A DNA stretch of 51,233 nt, taken from the NCBI RefSeq assembly GCF_000711695.1, contig NW_013546901.1, positions 1-51,233 on the forward strand, given 5' to 3'. Of the stretch, positions 23,993 to 34,990 are shown piece by piece; position 1 is the stretch's first letter, and each line of letters opens with the position of its first letter. This DNA is from Tilletiaria anomala UBC 951. Taxonomy: Eukaryota > Basidiomycota > Exobasidiomycetes > Georgefischeriales > Tilletiariaceae. The notes under the pieces were generated by a model. It was not told the DNA's origin. It ran no database searches and saw only the letters and a program-made list of their open reading frames with translations. The position numbers and the translations under genes were made by a program.

Positions 23993-24756
23993 GGTCGTGC
24001 GAAGCGGGTGTGGTGCTTCGGGGTGACAGCAGAGGGTTGGGCCGTACGATTAGTGATGCCGTCGTCAGAAGCAAAGCTACGCTTTGACGCCAGCGCCCTA
24101 TGGATGTAACAGGTACGACTCATCATCTCGGCGCCCACTCACACAGCAAATATCCAATTCGGCAATTTGATTATCCATCAGGCCTCAGTCCATCCTTTAA
24201 ACACTGATCTGGCAGACTGCAGAGCAAATTCTCTCATGTTTTACACTGAGCTTGAATAAATTGAATTTCTGAGGGGTGTACATTGTAACTGCATCCAATA
24301 GAATACAGCGCCTGCCGCATCTACCACGATTATCAAGCGATGCCGACGATGAAGCATGGAACGATGAAGCATGGAACGATGACCTTATCGTGGTGACTCA
24401 CATAGAACCTCTTGGACGATGAGACCGCAGGGGCCCGAGAACCAATTGTCAATGGCATTTATCATATTCGAAAAGGGTCAATTGTCAATAGAACGAAAGC
24501 CGTTCCCATGTCAGTGGACGTCGAGGAAGCCGATGAAGGAGCTACAAGAATAAAGAGAGCGCTTTGCGCGAGCATAAATTTTTCGTTAGGTTCTGATGTT
24601 CAGTAATGGGCATCTAAGACAGGCCAAACTTCTTTTTTCTTTCTAATCCTCCCTGCTTGCCCTTCAACATTTTTTACTTTCTAGCGGCGACAAAGGCGGT
24701 GGAAAACGAAGAAAAAATGGCATCTCGACTATGTAAGAATGATTTCGTCTACTATT
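23993..24756. other. Intergenic region with a short tandem repeat
   Basis: AT-richer than its surroundings. It holds an exact 15-bp tandem repeat (see separate entry) and two copies of CAATTGTCAAT near 24444 and 24480. No reading frame of substance is seen; one 64-codon frame has no similarity I can recognise. Confidence 0.45.
24346..24382. repeat. 15-bp direct tandem repeat, about 2.5 copies
   Basis: The unit ACGATGAAGCATGGA occurs twice head to tail (24346-24360 and 24361-24375) and is followed by a partial third copy (ACGATGA). It lies outside genes, and no function is suggested by position. Confidence 0.85.
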
Positions 24757-26081
24757 CTAGCCGGTGCCTGCCTCGTACGCACGGTCGAACTTCATGAGCT
24801 GGAGGTGGTCGTAGCCGGAGAGCATCCCGCATGGTAGCGTGGAAGGTGTCAGCTTGGCTTGGTGCCTGGAATACCGCGTTTCGCGCGCATGATTCACCTG
24901 TCACGACACTACGGGTGACATTGGCGCCGGCACCCTTGAACAGACTCTTGGTGCCTTCCTCAAGGACGATCTTGCATCCACACTAGTAGAAGTTGGCGTA
25001 ATGCGTCCCGTTGCCAGCGTTGGTCATCACCTTGTGGCGGCGAATCGTATCGAACGGGTACGACGAGGCTGTAACAATGCCCCAGTCGAGCAAGAGCAAG
25101 GCGAGGAAGCTATCCGCAATCGAGTCCCGCTGGGCGATGAGCTTGAGGGAGTCATAAAGGCCTGTTGTCGGCGAAGGAGCTCGGTCAGTACGCCATTTCC
25201 GGTTGAGTAAAGAGTGAATCCGCCCGATGAACGCACAAACTCATCAAAGCAGCCGCAGTGCACGACAATGGTGATGAGATTGGGAGCGAATCCACGGTAA
25301 AGGCCAGCAATACCATCATCCTTGAGCGCCTTCTTGTAGACATCAATCGGGCTGTTATGCATGTAGACGACCATCACGTGTCTTGTCGCGAGGCTGTGAG
25401 AACCCCGAGCAGTCGCCCTCACCCGTTGAACTGCCCCTCTCCGCCGCCTTGGCGTCCGTACTGAGGCGCGTGGGGGTATAGTCGAGACTGTATACGAACA
25501 GGCCGCGCGCTGCTCCCGCCGCGCCGCCCGCAGCAATGTTGCTGACCGAAAGCTGCCAGTACGGCGCCGTCTTGGGTTTCGCGAAGGCGGCCTCGATCTT
25601 GTCCTTGAATGCAAAGTTGAGCGTTTGTGTGGGGAAATAGTTGCATGCATACAGAGGGGAAGCATTCAGCTCATTTATCACACTAGGGCAGCATGCCGAG
25701 CCTACGTCTGTCTGTTGCTGCTGCATGGCCAAGCTCACCGAATGATGTTACCATTGTTGCTGCGCCAAAAAAGATGCGAATCCGTCCTCGCAAAGCAGTC
25801 AGTGATGCACTTGTAGAGATGAGAGCCTGACGGGCTTAAGCATCTCGCCGTGATTCTGGACGAGCGGCTTGACGCGCTTGATGTGCGCTGCGACGGCTTT
25901 GGAAATCGCAGCCGCAACGCCGCCCATCAAGACTGTATGTCCGGAATGAAAGGAGGCGTGGACGGTCAACAGCAGGCACGCCAAGCCACGGGGGATCCTT
26001 CACAGGACGGGAGGGGGGGGGCAGCTCGATCTGGCTGACTTTGGCCACATCCTTGACCTGGGCACCCGACGGTGTTTGCAT
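24757..26081 (-). pseudogene. Decayed ADP/ATP carrier (mitochondrial carrier family) copy
   Basis: Intact relatives exchange ADP for ATP across the inner mitochondrial membrane. Read on the minus strand, the three carrier repeats can be followed in order. Near 25930-25800: [20 protein letters not shown] and [10 protein letters not shown] (functional copies have APIERVKLLVQNQDEMLK). Near 25630-25490: [35 protein letters not shown]. Near 25330-25260: [19 protein letters not shown]. Near 25080-24990: [20 protein letters not shown]. Then EEGTKSLFKGAGAN and, at the end, GMLSGYDHLQLMKF. The pieces lie in different frames, a TAG interrupts the third repeat just before the CGCKIVLEEG segment, and signature residues are lost: Pro and Glu of the first PIER-like motif are His and Lys, and RRRMMM is replaced by RRHKVM. 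The most likely reading is a dead duplicate of the standard carrier gene. At least one intron remnant (GTGAAT near 24900) suggests DNA-level duplication rather than reverse transcription. Confidence 0.85.
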
Positions 26082-27056
26082 TGATGCTGCTCGAACCCGA
26101 CCATGTCGGGCTCCGGTTTGCGCTTGTTGATTAGTGAGTGGTGGTGCTAATGATGAGAAAGGATGACCTGGTGCCGATAGCAGCCAAAGGGAAGGGGGGG
26201 GCGGCTCGCATATACGTACACCCAGGACTGTCCTTCAGGCAAGGTCCTCATCATAGGCAGGGCTGATGGATCCAGCACCAAGCGCGGTGTCCAACGGGAA
26301 GCCACAGTCCACACTTTGCTAGGTTGAATCACTCCACTGTACATTGAAGTGCATCTATCGGAACGGTTTAAATAGTGGTTCCTCATTGAACGATGTTGTT
26401 CCACTGGCTGCCCATCCTAGCTCGTATCGTGAGTCGCGGGAAAGATCGCCCCCCGATAATACCGAGTAGACAATACCTGAAACGCCGTCCGTGGGCTGGG
26501 GTCTCAGATTCTTTCCGGGTCCGCACCTGTTATACTCGAGCATCATGGTTAGCTCATATACGGCCGACGACGACCTCATTCCAACTGACGGACGGAGAGA
26601 CAAACAAGCATACGTCGTGCACGTAGATGAGAGCGACAAACACCATCAAACCTCATTTCGCTGACCCCCTCGATGTCGACGATTCTTCTGCGGGGTGCAG
26701 GTGGTGCTGTGAACGCGCGTGCTTTGTTGGCGGTGCGTGATCTTCACACCGGCGATGACAGTGATCGTCGAGGGACGCTTCGGGGGCCCAGGAAAAGGTG
26801 TCTTCCCTTCAATAGCGATGTAGATGGCGTTATATGATACAGAAGCATGTAATGAGGAAGGACCCCCGAGTCACGTTGAGAAAACCGGACGGGGGAATCA
26901 ACCTGGTGCGGAAAAGTGATGCTGCATGATGTATGATACCAGTCGTCTTGTTGTATGCGTGCGCGCCCAAACTATTACTCTCGGTCTTCCTCTTCCTGAT
27001 CTCTTTGCCATTTAGATATCACACCATCACCGGGAAATGCAGCTACTGCCTTCAGA
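26082..27056. other. Intergenic region
   Basis: Nearly 1 kb between the carrier relic and the 3' end of the Byr4-like gene. I see no coding signal; part may be the former promoter of the carrier copy and part the Byr4 3' UTR. Confidence 0.45.
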
Positions 27057-30000
27057 TCACGCTCCGCGTCTCGCCTGCAGCAATGTGAACAGCAGCCACA
27101 GATGGCGTCGGTCGGGCGGTGCTCCCCTGTCGACTCCTTCGGCTCGAGTCGCAGTCGCCGAGGCCGCAGCCGCAACTGAAATCAGTGGGCCAATCTCGGC
27201 AGCATGAACGCGCTCCGCTTCACGGCAAGCCAGCTGGAGTTCCTCAGGCACGAGCATCCTACTCTGTAGGGCGTCCACCACGTCACCGGAAGCGCTGCCG
27301 TCATCAGCGCTGCTGGCATCAGTACAGGCAGAAGCTGCAAAGACCATCTTCTCTTGGCTGGTCGACTCATCCCACGGTGCTATATCTTCATTGTCAACGC
27401 GCTCCTCTTCGTGATCGCTGCCGCCGCCGTCACAGAGGTCGGCAAATATGTCTTCTTCTTCTTCCCCCGAAGCTTTCACCCAGCGCATTTGCACAGGGTC
27501 GAAGCGCATCTCGCCGACAATTGTAGCCGCCGCAGCTGTCGTGCGACGTGGCAATTTGCTGACTGTGGCTGTGACTGCGATGGCACTGGCGAAGGACTCG
27601 TCCTTGGACGATGGGCTTTCTGAGGCAATGAGAGGAGCCGAGGCGATCCGATCTTGACTGGGCCAGACACGATTAAGCGCTGAGGGTGCAGTCAAGTCCG
27701 CCTTTCCCTGCTGCAGCTGCAGCGAGTGATGACCGCTGGTGCTACTGCTGAACTGCGTAATGAGTGCAGGACGCGCGCTGGGCCCAAGCACCTCATCAAA
27801 GCTCTTCAGATCCATCTCGTTACCCTCCCAACGCTGTGATTTAGGGTTCCACCGCATCTCGCCGACGGATTTGGGCGTCGAGGGTGCGCCGCCGAGGTTC
27901 TTAATCAGCATCGGCTTCCTGCTCTCCTTGCCTTTTGCCTTGCGCTTGCGTGTGCGCGAGCGGGCTTTGCCTGCCGGGGTCGATGTACCAGCGGTAGTAG
28001 CTGTGGCACTGCCAGTGCCGGAACCGTCATCTTTCGTCTTCCCAGGTGTATGTGGCCGGTGCAGCGACACAGCATGAGCCTGAGCTTGAGACTGTGCCTG
28101 CGGACTCAGCGCGTGCGACGAGGCTTTCGGTGGAGCAACGAGCGGCACGCCGAGCGCCTGCTGCAGTCCCCTCGCTGCCAGCCTGCCGCTCGCCCTGATG
28201 GGCCGATGTTCGATCGTCGGCTGGCGAAATCTATGCCCATGCTCTGCAACTCTTTGCAAAGGCAGGTCATCGAAGACGTCGAGCTCCATGCCATCACCAT
28301 AGTTGCGCAGTCGCTTGGGATGTCGGAGCATCTGCGGAGCTGCTGCTAAGGGAGGCGCGGTGGATGTGTTCGCGCCATTGCCATTTCGCCCGGCCTCCAT
28401 TGGAGCAGATATGACTTCAGATATATTTTCGACCGGCGGTACCAAACGGCCGCAGACAGGTGAACCAGGCATCGCTGACGGTGACGACGACGAGGCAACG
28501 GCGGTAGTAGGTGCCAAAAGTGTGTCCACACGTATCGGTAGTCGATCGCTCGATATGCTAGCCGGTTGTCGAAGCGAGGCAGTCGATACGGAATATCGCA
28601 CGGCAATAGGCGCTCGCCGCTTGGTGATTTGCGATTGCGCTGGCGCTTTTGGTGCCTTAGATGGCTCTGGCGCTTTGGAGAAACCATCGTCCGCTGATAC
28701 AGACGTGCTAGCTACCCGTGCGGCTACTGCGCTCAAGGTTTGAGCTGTTGGTACGCTTGCCTGCGGCCGCCATGTCTTGAAAGCGTCTGTCGACGTGAGA
28801 GCCCTTGTAAAAATCTGTGATACAGGCGAGAACAGTTTCTTCGGTAGCGCGCCAGCTGGAGCAACAAATACCCCAGCAGCTACTGCCGCTACCTCTGCTG
28901 TTGATGCCATTTGGGACGATGCAACATTTTCGGGTGCTTGCAATCTATCGCCCTTAACATTAAGGGATCCTCTTCCGCTGCCGCCCGCTGACCTACTGGC
29001 TGTATTTGTCGCCTGTCCCAGATCTGGCATTGATGCTTTCCGAGAAAATGGGTGCGAGGCCGTGCCAGCTGCAGAATCCCGTGCCTGGGGGGGCCGAGCA
29101 ACGCCGTTGCCTTTGCCTGGGATGAGCACGCTGCCAGAGGCAGCTCGCTGTTGCTTAGACGCGTCGGCACTGCGCTCTTTACCAGGTTGCCGACGTGCAA
29201 TTGCGCTTGCGTCCGCATTCCGATCTTTGCGCGCGCGAAGACGATGCGGAGAGAGATCGCTATCGTCCGTGATGACGAGTCCGTTGAGCATCTCCTCTCC
29301 TGACGCGCCTGCCGTCCTGGGCGAGACAGGTGATGCAGAGCCCCGACGAGACGCTGACGAGCCGAAAGCGTCAGGTATTAGCAGGCCCTTTTTACGAGCT
29401 CGAAGCATCGCTTTGAGGCTGTTCGCGTCAAAGCTGCGCGCTGCCTTGTTGGGCTGTTGCGCCTCTGAGCTAATTTTGAGCGGTGTGAAAGGTACGCTCG
29501 ATGACGAGACGGCAGGTGCAGGTCGTTCAGGAGGAATCTCTAGCCCTTCCCACGGGTGCTCTTCATCTTCCCTCTCATCGTGACTATTGTCATCGCCCTC
29601 CTCGTCATCGTCATCGTCGGCGTCAGCATCAACTGCAGGACGCCGTGATCGTGATGGTTCCTCCTTTGAGCTGGGGTCGGAAAGACTCGCTTTGCTGCTC
29701 TGTCGCCAGTTTGCGGCGTCCGACGACGGATAGGAGCTGAGCAGCCTGAGACTAGAAGCGTAATTCTTGAGGCCAAATGCAGCACCAGCAGCGCCGGCAG
29801 AGCGCTTGGACCGCAGCGGCGGCTCCGGCGACGAGGACCTCGTGCTGAAAGAATCCCCTTCTGCGCCAGAAGCCGCTGCTGAAGAGATGGGCAGCGAATC
29901 CCTCGCGCTCGCAAAGCCTACACCACCATTGCTGTTTCTAAGCGCGCCATCTCTCGTCTTGTAATGCAGCAAGCTAGGGCTAAGGCTGAGCTGCTGCAAC

Positions 30001-31046
30001 GATACGTCCATCTCGAATGCGTCTTCTAAGTCGTTGTCCGCCGTTTCAAAAGGCGCATCAACACCGAGCATGCCCTTTGCTCGCGCGCGATCCGCATTGT
30101 CACCTGGGAAGTGCCCGAAACTGCGCGAGGCCTTGCGCAGGACTGCACTCGCGACAACGCTGACGGTCTTCTGCTGATGTTGTTGATACTGATAGCTCTG
30201 ATGCGCCTGCGAGGACGGTAGGATGCGACTGCAACTCGCGGGGCTGGATCGAGTCGTTGACGGGCTCGGCTTTGATGACGATGGAGTCGCCGACGAAAAT
30301 GATGGACTCTCTGGCTCGGTCCATTCCGTTGAAGATAGCGCGGTACTGCCGGCTCCCCCTCCCCCTCCAAACTCTCCTGCGCTGCTACTGGCGACACTGC
30401 GACCACTGGCAGACGCAGATTCGCCGCCGTCTCGGTCGCGACGAACGTGCCGGCTGGACCTGAAAGCAAAGGGATTGTCAACCTCGTCGTCAAAGCCAAA
30501 CTCTTCGTGGAAAGTGCGGTTGAGCTCGCTACCGCTGCCAACAGCGACTGCGACGCGCGCGGGGAGATGGAGGTAAAGTGACGGATGTCCATGTACGGGC
30601 TGCAAATCTGTGTCCCAGTCTTCGCTGTCCTCTGCATGTTGCGGCATGATGGATGTCGCGGTGGGAGTCATCGTGCTGGAAGTGGCCAAAGAGGCGCCAC
30701 AAAGTGCACCTGTTGAGGCAGCTGCAGCTGCGCGTGACACTTGGGACACTTCCCGCAGCTGAGCGAGCGTCGAGCTTTCCAGCTGCGAAAGCTTGATGGT
30801 GTCATGTTGATCCGAGTCATCTTCATCTGCATCCCCTGAGCCTATTCCATGCGTAGCTGAGCCAAGCCCTGACCGTCGTGCTCCCCAGCCTTGGTCTCGC
30901 GCCCCTTCATCATCTCCAGGGAGCAAGGCGAGGGACGTCAGCTTTTGTGCATCTCCATCAGTACTGCCCGCGTCGCTCGCATCCGCGAATTCAGCGTCCC
31001 AGTCTTCGACCGGGAGTGATGGCCGTATCTGAGCAGCGAAAGCCAT
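27057..31046 (-). CDS. Byr4/Bfa1-like subunit of the two-component GAP that restrains mitotic exit/septation
   Basis: In yeasts Byr4 (Bfa1) with Cdc16 (Bub2) inactivates the Spg1/Tem1 GTPase at spindle pole bodies and holds back septation or mitotic exit. This intronless frame gives 1329 residues, longer than the yeast proteins because of long Ser/Ala-rich linkers. Conserved islands in order: EDWDAEFAD near the N-terminus; FGFDDEVDNPFAFR; HPKRLRNYGDGMELDVFDDL at about 910-930; PMLIKNLG and VGEMRWNPKSQRWEGNE at about 1045-1070, followed by RPALITQF; and a second VGEMRFDPVQMRWV at about 1180. The paired GEMRWNP/GEMRFDP blocks are the Byr4 hallmark. The frame is open to an upstream Met at 31145; I chose the Met at 31046 (MAFAAQIRP) because it is close to the first conserved island. 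Identity rests on short motifs recalled from the family, not on a full alignment. Confidence 0.78.
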   Translation of the reverse strand: MAFAAQIRPSLPVEDWDAEFADASDAGSTDGDAQKLTSLALLPGDDEGARDQGWGARRSGLGSATHGIGSGDADEDDSDQHDTIKLSQLESSTLAQLREVSQVSRAAAAASTGALCGASLATSSTMTPTATSIMPQHAEDSEDWDTDLQPVHGHPSLYLHLPARVAVAVGSGSELNRTFHEEFGFDDEVDNPFAFRSSRHVRRDRDGGESASASGRSVASSSAGEFGGGGGAGSTALSSTEWTEPESPSFSSATPSSSKPSPSTTRSSPASCSRILPSSQAHQSYQYQQHQQKTVSVVASAVLRKASRSFGHFPGDNADRARAKGMLGVDAPFETADNDLEDAFEMDVSLQQLSLSPSLLHYKTRDGALRNSNGGVGFASARDSLPISSAAASGAEGDSFSTRSSSPEPPLRSKRSAGAAGAAFGLKNYASSLRLLSSYPSSDAANWRQSSKASLSDPSSKEEPSRSRRPAVDADADDDDDEEGDDNSHDEREDEEHPWEGLEIPPERPAPAVSSSSVPFTPLKISSEAQQPNKAARSFDANSLKAMLRARKKGLLIPDAFGSSASRRGSASPVSPRTAGASGEEMLNGLVITDDSDLSPHRLRARKDRNADASAIARRQPGKERSADASKQQRAASGSVLIPGKGNGVARPPQARDSAAGTASHPFSRKASMPDLGQATNTASRSAGGSGRGSLNVKGDRLQAPENVASSQMASTAEVAAVAAGVFVAPAGALPKKLFSPVSQIFTRALTSTDAFKTWRPQASVPTAQTLSAVAARVASTSVSADDGFSKAPEPSKAPKAPAQSQITKRRAPIAVRYSVSTASLRQPASISSDRLPIRVDTLLAPTTAVASSSSPSAMPGSPVCGRLVPPVENISEVISAPMEAGRNGNGANTSTAPPLAAAPQMLRHPKRLRNYGDGMELDVFDDLPLQRVAEHGHRFRQPTIEHRPIRASGRLAARGLQQALGVPLVAPPKASSHALSPQAQSQAQAHAVSLHRPHTPGKTKDDGSGTGSATATTAGTSTPAGKARSRTRKRKAKGKESRKPMLIKNLGGAPSTPKSVGEMRWNPKSQRWEGNEMDLKSFDEVLGPSARPALITQFSSSTSGHHSLQLQQGKADLTAPSALNRVWPSQDRIASAPLIASESPSSKDESFASAIAVTATVSKLPRRTTAAAATIVGEMRFDPVQMRWVKASGEEEEDIFADLCDGGGSDHEEERVDNEDIAPWDESTSQEKMVFAASACTDASSADDGSASGDVVDALQSRMLVPEELQLACREAERVHAAEIGPLISVAAAASATATRAEGVDRGAPPDRRHLWLLFTLLQARRGA

Positions 31047-31963
31047 CACTGTTCTCTCTAATCGGGCCAGGAAAGAGAGAGAGTTGTTGTTGATCAGCTT
31101 CATTTTCGACGCGCATTGTGTAGCTCGCAAGCGGTGCGGGTGCAACGTGAATGTTATTCACCTGATAGTCCCACCACCACCTCACAATCAGCTCGCATTG
31201 ACGGCGCGGCTAGTAGCCATTCACGCTTTGTGCGACGCCTACGACTGCATCGTGCCGAGGAAGAGCCTCGTGATGCGGATTAAGCGGCGCGCTCTAACCG
31301 AACGACCACCATGGATATGGATGCGGCGGGTATGGATTTCAATGGGGGCATTGATAGTTTATAGCTCCACTTCAGCGGGCGCGACTCGCGAACTCGCGAC
31401 GTGGGCCCACAGAAGGTATAGTCCAACTAGATCTGAACTAAGTGACTCTTTGGTTCTGCCTGCCCAGCTCACCAACCAGCATGTGCATGATTGCAATTTA
31501 TGGTATTCTATGATTGCCAACCGTGCACTTCTAGCTCCTGTCATGCACCCGACTCGCTGGTAGGCAGGAGAACTTGAGCGATGGCGAGATGTCCTATCTT
31601 TGGGATACAGAGTTGGAAGGAAGACATGTGATGCAGTCATAGAAGCCTTTTGTGCCATAGTAAAGAATACAAGATGGGAGTGAGGAACGTCCCATCGAAG
31701 AGGTTGTTTGGAGGAGCTGCTGGGGAACCCGGCCGCGTCTCTCTTCTGCAACGGGCGGGCCACGCGAATCTCTTCCCTAGCCACTGCTTGATGAAAGCAG
31801 CAGCAAGCGCAGCCGATGCAACAACGACGCGAGAAGTGGAAAAGATCTCCTCCAGGACGGAAGCGCTCCAAAACGGGAGAGGAACCGCTCACACTCTCCC
31901 TTCCAACACCCACGCCCACGCCCTCGCCAACGCCTGCCGACCGTGAACATACTCGCAAGGAAT
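31047..31963. other. Intergenic region between Byr4-like gene and RPL13
   Basis: About 900 nt upstream of the Byr4-like gene and downstream of RPL13, both on the minus strand. The promoter of the Byr4-like gene should be at its left end. The open frames in it show no recognisable domain. Confidence 0.45.
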
Positions 31964-32651
31964 TTACTTCTTGGCCTTCTCCTCCTCCTCCTTCTTCGCT
32001 AGGCGAGCCTTGCGGCCACCCTCGAAGCGGTGAGTCGCACGGGCCTCCCGCAAGGTGCGGTAGGCGTTGAACTCCTTCTCCTCGGCAGTGATCGCGCGCG
32101 GCGCCTCGGAGGCAACACCAGCGGGAATCGGGAAGGCAGCAGCAACGTCGCGAACAGTGTCGAGCGACTTGATGTCAGGCCTCTGCGGGTAAGTAATGAA
32201 AAGGTTAGCGTTGGGCATGCCGTGAAAATATGGGAAAAGGACCCACTTGACCCTTGTTCTTCTTGGTGCGGCGCGGGAGAACGACGATGCGCTCACGGTA
32301 CGCCTGGATGCGGGCGGCGTTGAGCTTGAGGCCCTCCTCGCTCTTGTTCTTCCGCCTGTGGTCGATGGGGATGCCGATACTGGCGGCGTCCTTCTTCTTG
32401 AGGCCAGCGGCCTTGATCTCCTCCAGAGTGAAGCCTCGGCCCTCACGGAGCTTTGTGTTGTACTTCAGCGTTGGGCAGCGAACGGCGGGACGCAGAGACT
32501 TCAGCGGACGCAGGCCCAGGGAAGCAGCCTTGGCGGCACGGGCATTGCGTCTGCGCTTCTTCGCGCCGGGCTGGTCGAACCAGACCTTGACCCGGCGCTG
32601 CCAGTCCTTTCGGAAGTGGTTGTTGTGAAGGATGTTGTTGTGCTTGGCCAT
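31964..32651 (-). CDS. RPL13: 60S ribosomal protein L13 (eL13)
   Basis: Structural protein of the large cytosolic ribosomal subunit. Exons on the minus strand are 32651-32247 and 32182-31964, giving 207 residues, the expected size. The start MAKHNNILHNNHFRKDWQRR and the following WFDQPGAKKRRRNARAAKAA are almost the family consensus. RPAVRCPTLKYNTKLREGRG, FTLEEIKAAGL and SIGIPIDHRRKNKSEEGL follow, and the C-terminal exon begins RPDIKSLDTVRD. The protein ends in a Lys/Glu-rich tail. The single intron (GTGGGT to CCGCAG) falls after KKNKGQ. Unlike many fungal ribosomal protein genes it has no intron directly after the start codon within the coding part, although one in the 5' leader is possible. 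Confidence 0.97.
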
Positions 32652-34581
32652 TCTGACGATGTGATGAAATAGCTAGGATCAGTGTCCGGATGTGAAGTCA
32701 TGCCCTGCAAATCGTGCCTGCCAGACTTGCAGCGATGTTTCATGCCATCAAATCTACTCCATGTGACGGTGTAAACCGCCTTGGTTCCATCCATTATACC
32801 TCTGCGGTCCCACCAGTACTGCCTTCGAACCCCTTTGCCGCATTCAGTCCGCCGAATTCAAGTAGACTCTCGAATGGCTTCAGGTGATCCCAGGCACACA
32901 TCTTTGCCGCTGCTAGCCTAGGTACGGGCATACGTCGAGTGCGATGATCATAGCTTCTGCATCGCCCAACTCTTGCTCAACAAGTCTACCCCAAATCTGA
33001 GCTACTGCTGATGACCCAAGCTGTAGCAGAATGGTGTGCTGCTGTCGATGCAAGATTTCTGGCCTTTTTGTAGTGGGAGTTGCACCTTTGCATCGCTTCA
33101 ACCCTCTCGTTTACTACCCAACCAACAATCGTCCTCTTCTGGCCTCAGCGCGCCTGATGCGCATCCTTCATAGCTCCTGCAAAGAAGCAAGAGATTGTAC
33201 TGCCGTAGAAATATACTCACTTGAAAGATGTCCCCTCCTTACCTAACTTGACGTGACCTAGAGAGACGGGTATCGAGAGTGCCAAATTCTAAATGATGGA
33301 AGCGTGTTGGAGATGTACAAAAGTCGCGGGCAAGGCAAGAGGGGCTCGCAGTGGGTGGTGGTCCCGCTAGTTGGGCGGTTTGGCGAGAAGCGCAGAGAGA
33401 AGCGCTATGCGAGGCTCTGGGCGACGGCGAGAGTGAGGATGTGCCTGGACACTGAAAGGTATGAGACAGATTCACTCTCTATTATTCAGCCCACACCACC
33501 GCAGCTGCGGCCACTCTCCGTTCCGCCCGCACTTGGACGGCGGGAGAGTCGAGACCCTCTCGCTACACATGTGGCCAGTTGAAGCGACTGTTGATGAGTC
33601 TGAAACCATGCACGGCTGCTGATCGTCCACTTTGGAGGCAATGGATGTGGTTTGATTTGCCTGTGTCCAGTAAAGGGATGCATTGGCGCTTCAACAGAAG
33701 CTCGCAAGCCTCTCTAGACCTTGAATCGGCAGGTAATGCAGCAATAGAAGTCGAGAAGCAAAGGTCAAGAGCGGGATCTCCGCGTGTTCTGAGATGGAGG
33801 ATGCCAGGTGCCTCGTCTTGCGCTCTCTTATCTTCCAATTCCATGCGATCGTCTTGGGAGGTCATTCCCAGCCTTTGACTGGCGGGGTGCACTCGTGCAT
33901 CTCGACTACGACGCGAAAACCGTACAAGAGCCTCAAGCGCTGCAGCTGCGGGCGATGGATATGATAATACAAGTCTTTCCCTTCGACGAGGAGGCCTTCC
34001 CCGTCCGCACCTAAGGCGGGCTGGGCAAACAGCAGCGACAGACTGATCACCTTGCGAAATGTGCCTTCAGGGCAATTTGATATTGAGATCACTGCAGGAA
34101 AATGTGAACACTCGAACGAGGTTGTTCGGCCGTCGCGTGCCCTCGTCATGATCTACAAGGGCAGACTTCAGTCTTGCTTTCTGATGGAAACTTTGGAACG
34201 GCGTGGCGTGTTCAGCAAAGGCGCTTCAGGAGCGAGGGCCAAGAAATGCGTGGCTCCAACCTCATGAACTGGGCGCCCACAAAATGGTCCATTTTGTCTC
34301 CAAAGGTCACAACCATTTCAGGTTGCGGCATGCGGGAAGGGCCTCTGATAAGAGTCTGATGACAAGTCAATTGACAAGAGGGTGCATCGTCTTGTGATCC
34401 GCAGATGGCACGCTCAACTATTAGATGGTTAAGCCATGACAAATAATGCATAGGGTAACATAACCGATTGTCTGGACGAATCCGCAATTGGCACTGCCGC
34501 CACGGCGTGAGGAGACATGTTGCCGTTAGAGGTGCTTAGTTGATCGAGGCGGGCATGCAGTCACCCGCGGTGAGGCACAAG
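32652..34581. other. Intergenic region
   Basis: Promoter of RPL13 at the left end; otherwise no coding signal that I can defend. Several frames of 60-110 codons on both strands lack domain character. Confidence 0.4.
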
Positions 34582-34990
34582 CTATCGGTTATGGCGCAGC
34601 AGACCGCGTTGGTCCTGAACGGCTCCTGCGAGTACGGCACACTGGTGCATACACGCGTGGTCAGTTTGAAGACGAAATACGACAGTAATCAACGCTCCGA
34701 AGCTCTGATCAGCAGCGGGAACGGTCGCCTCGACACACCCAGCACCAACTATGGTACTGAGGTTGTTGAAGCCGGTGAGGTTGGCGACGGCCTTCTCGCT
34801 CGACCGCCCATGATGACTGCATTGCAGCACATGGGCTTACTCGAAGAGAACGCGCCCTTGACGTTGCCGCGAGCGTCCATCTGCACGTGGCGCATGTTGT
34901 CTGACGACGCGGGGAATACGGTCGAGGTAGCAAAAGGCCGACGGTCGCAATGGGAGAGAGGTGTGCGTGAGCGAGGCAAGGGAGGGAGCA
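34582..34990 (-). pseudogene. Possible relic of an unidentified protein gene
   Basis: On the minus strand two adjacent frames give protein-like sequence that would join only with a frame change. The first, near 34910-34840, includes NMRHVQMDARGNVKGAFSSS. The second, 34795-34582, includes EKAVANLTGFNNLSTIVGAG and ends with CAVLAGAVQDQRGLLRHNR. The switch between them is not explained by an intron of normal length: the only GTAAG...CAG pair spans about 20 nt. I do not recognise the family. It may be a decayed gene or chance coding-like sequence. Confidence 0.35.

Noticed and set aside
24412-24606. 64-codon plus-strand frame downstream of the tandem repeat
   Set aside because: Too short, in AT-richer sequence, and without any recognisable feature.
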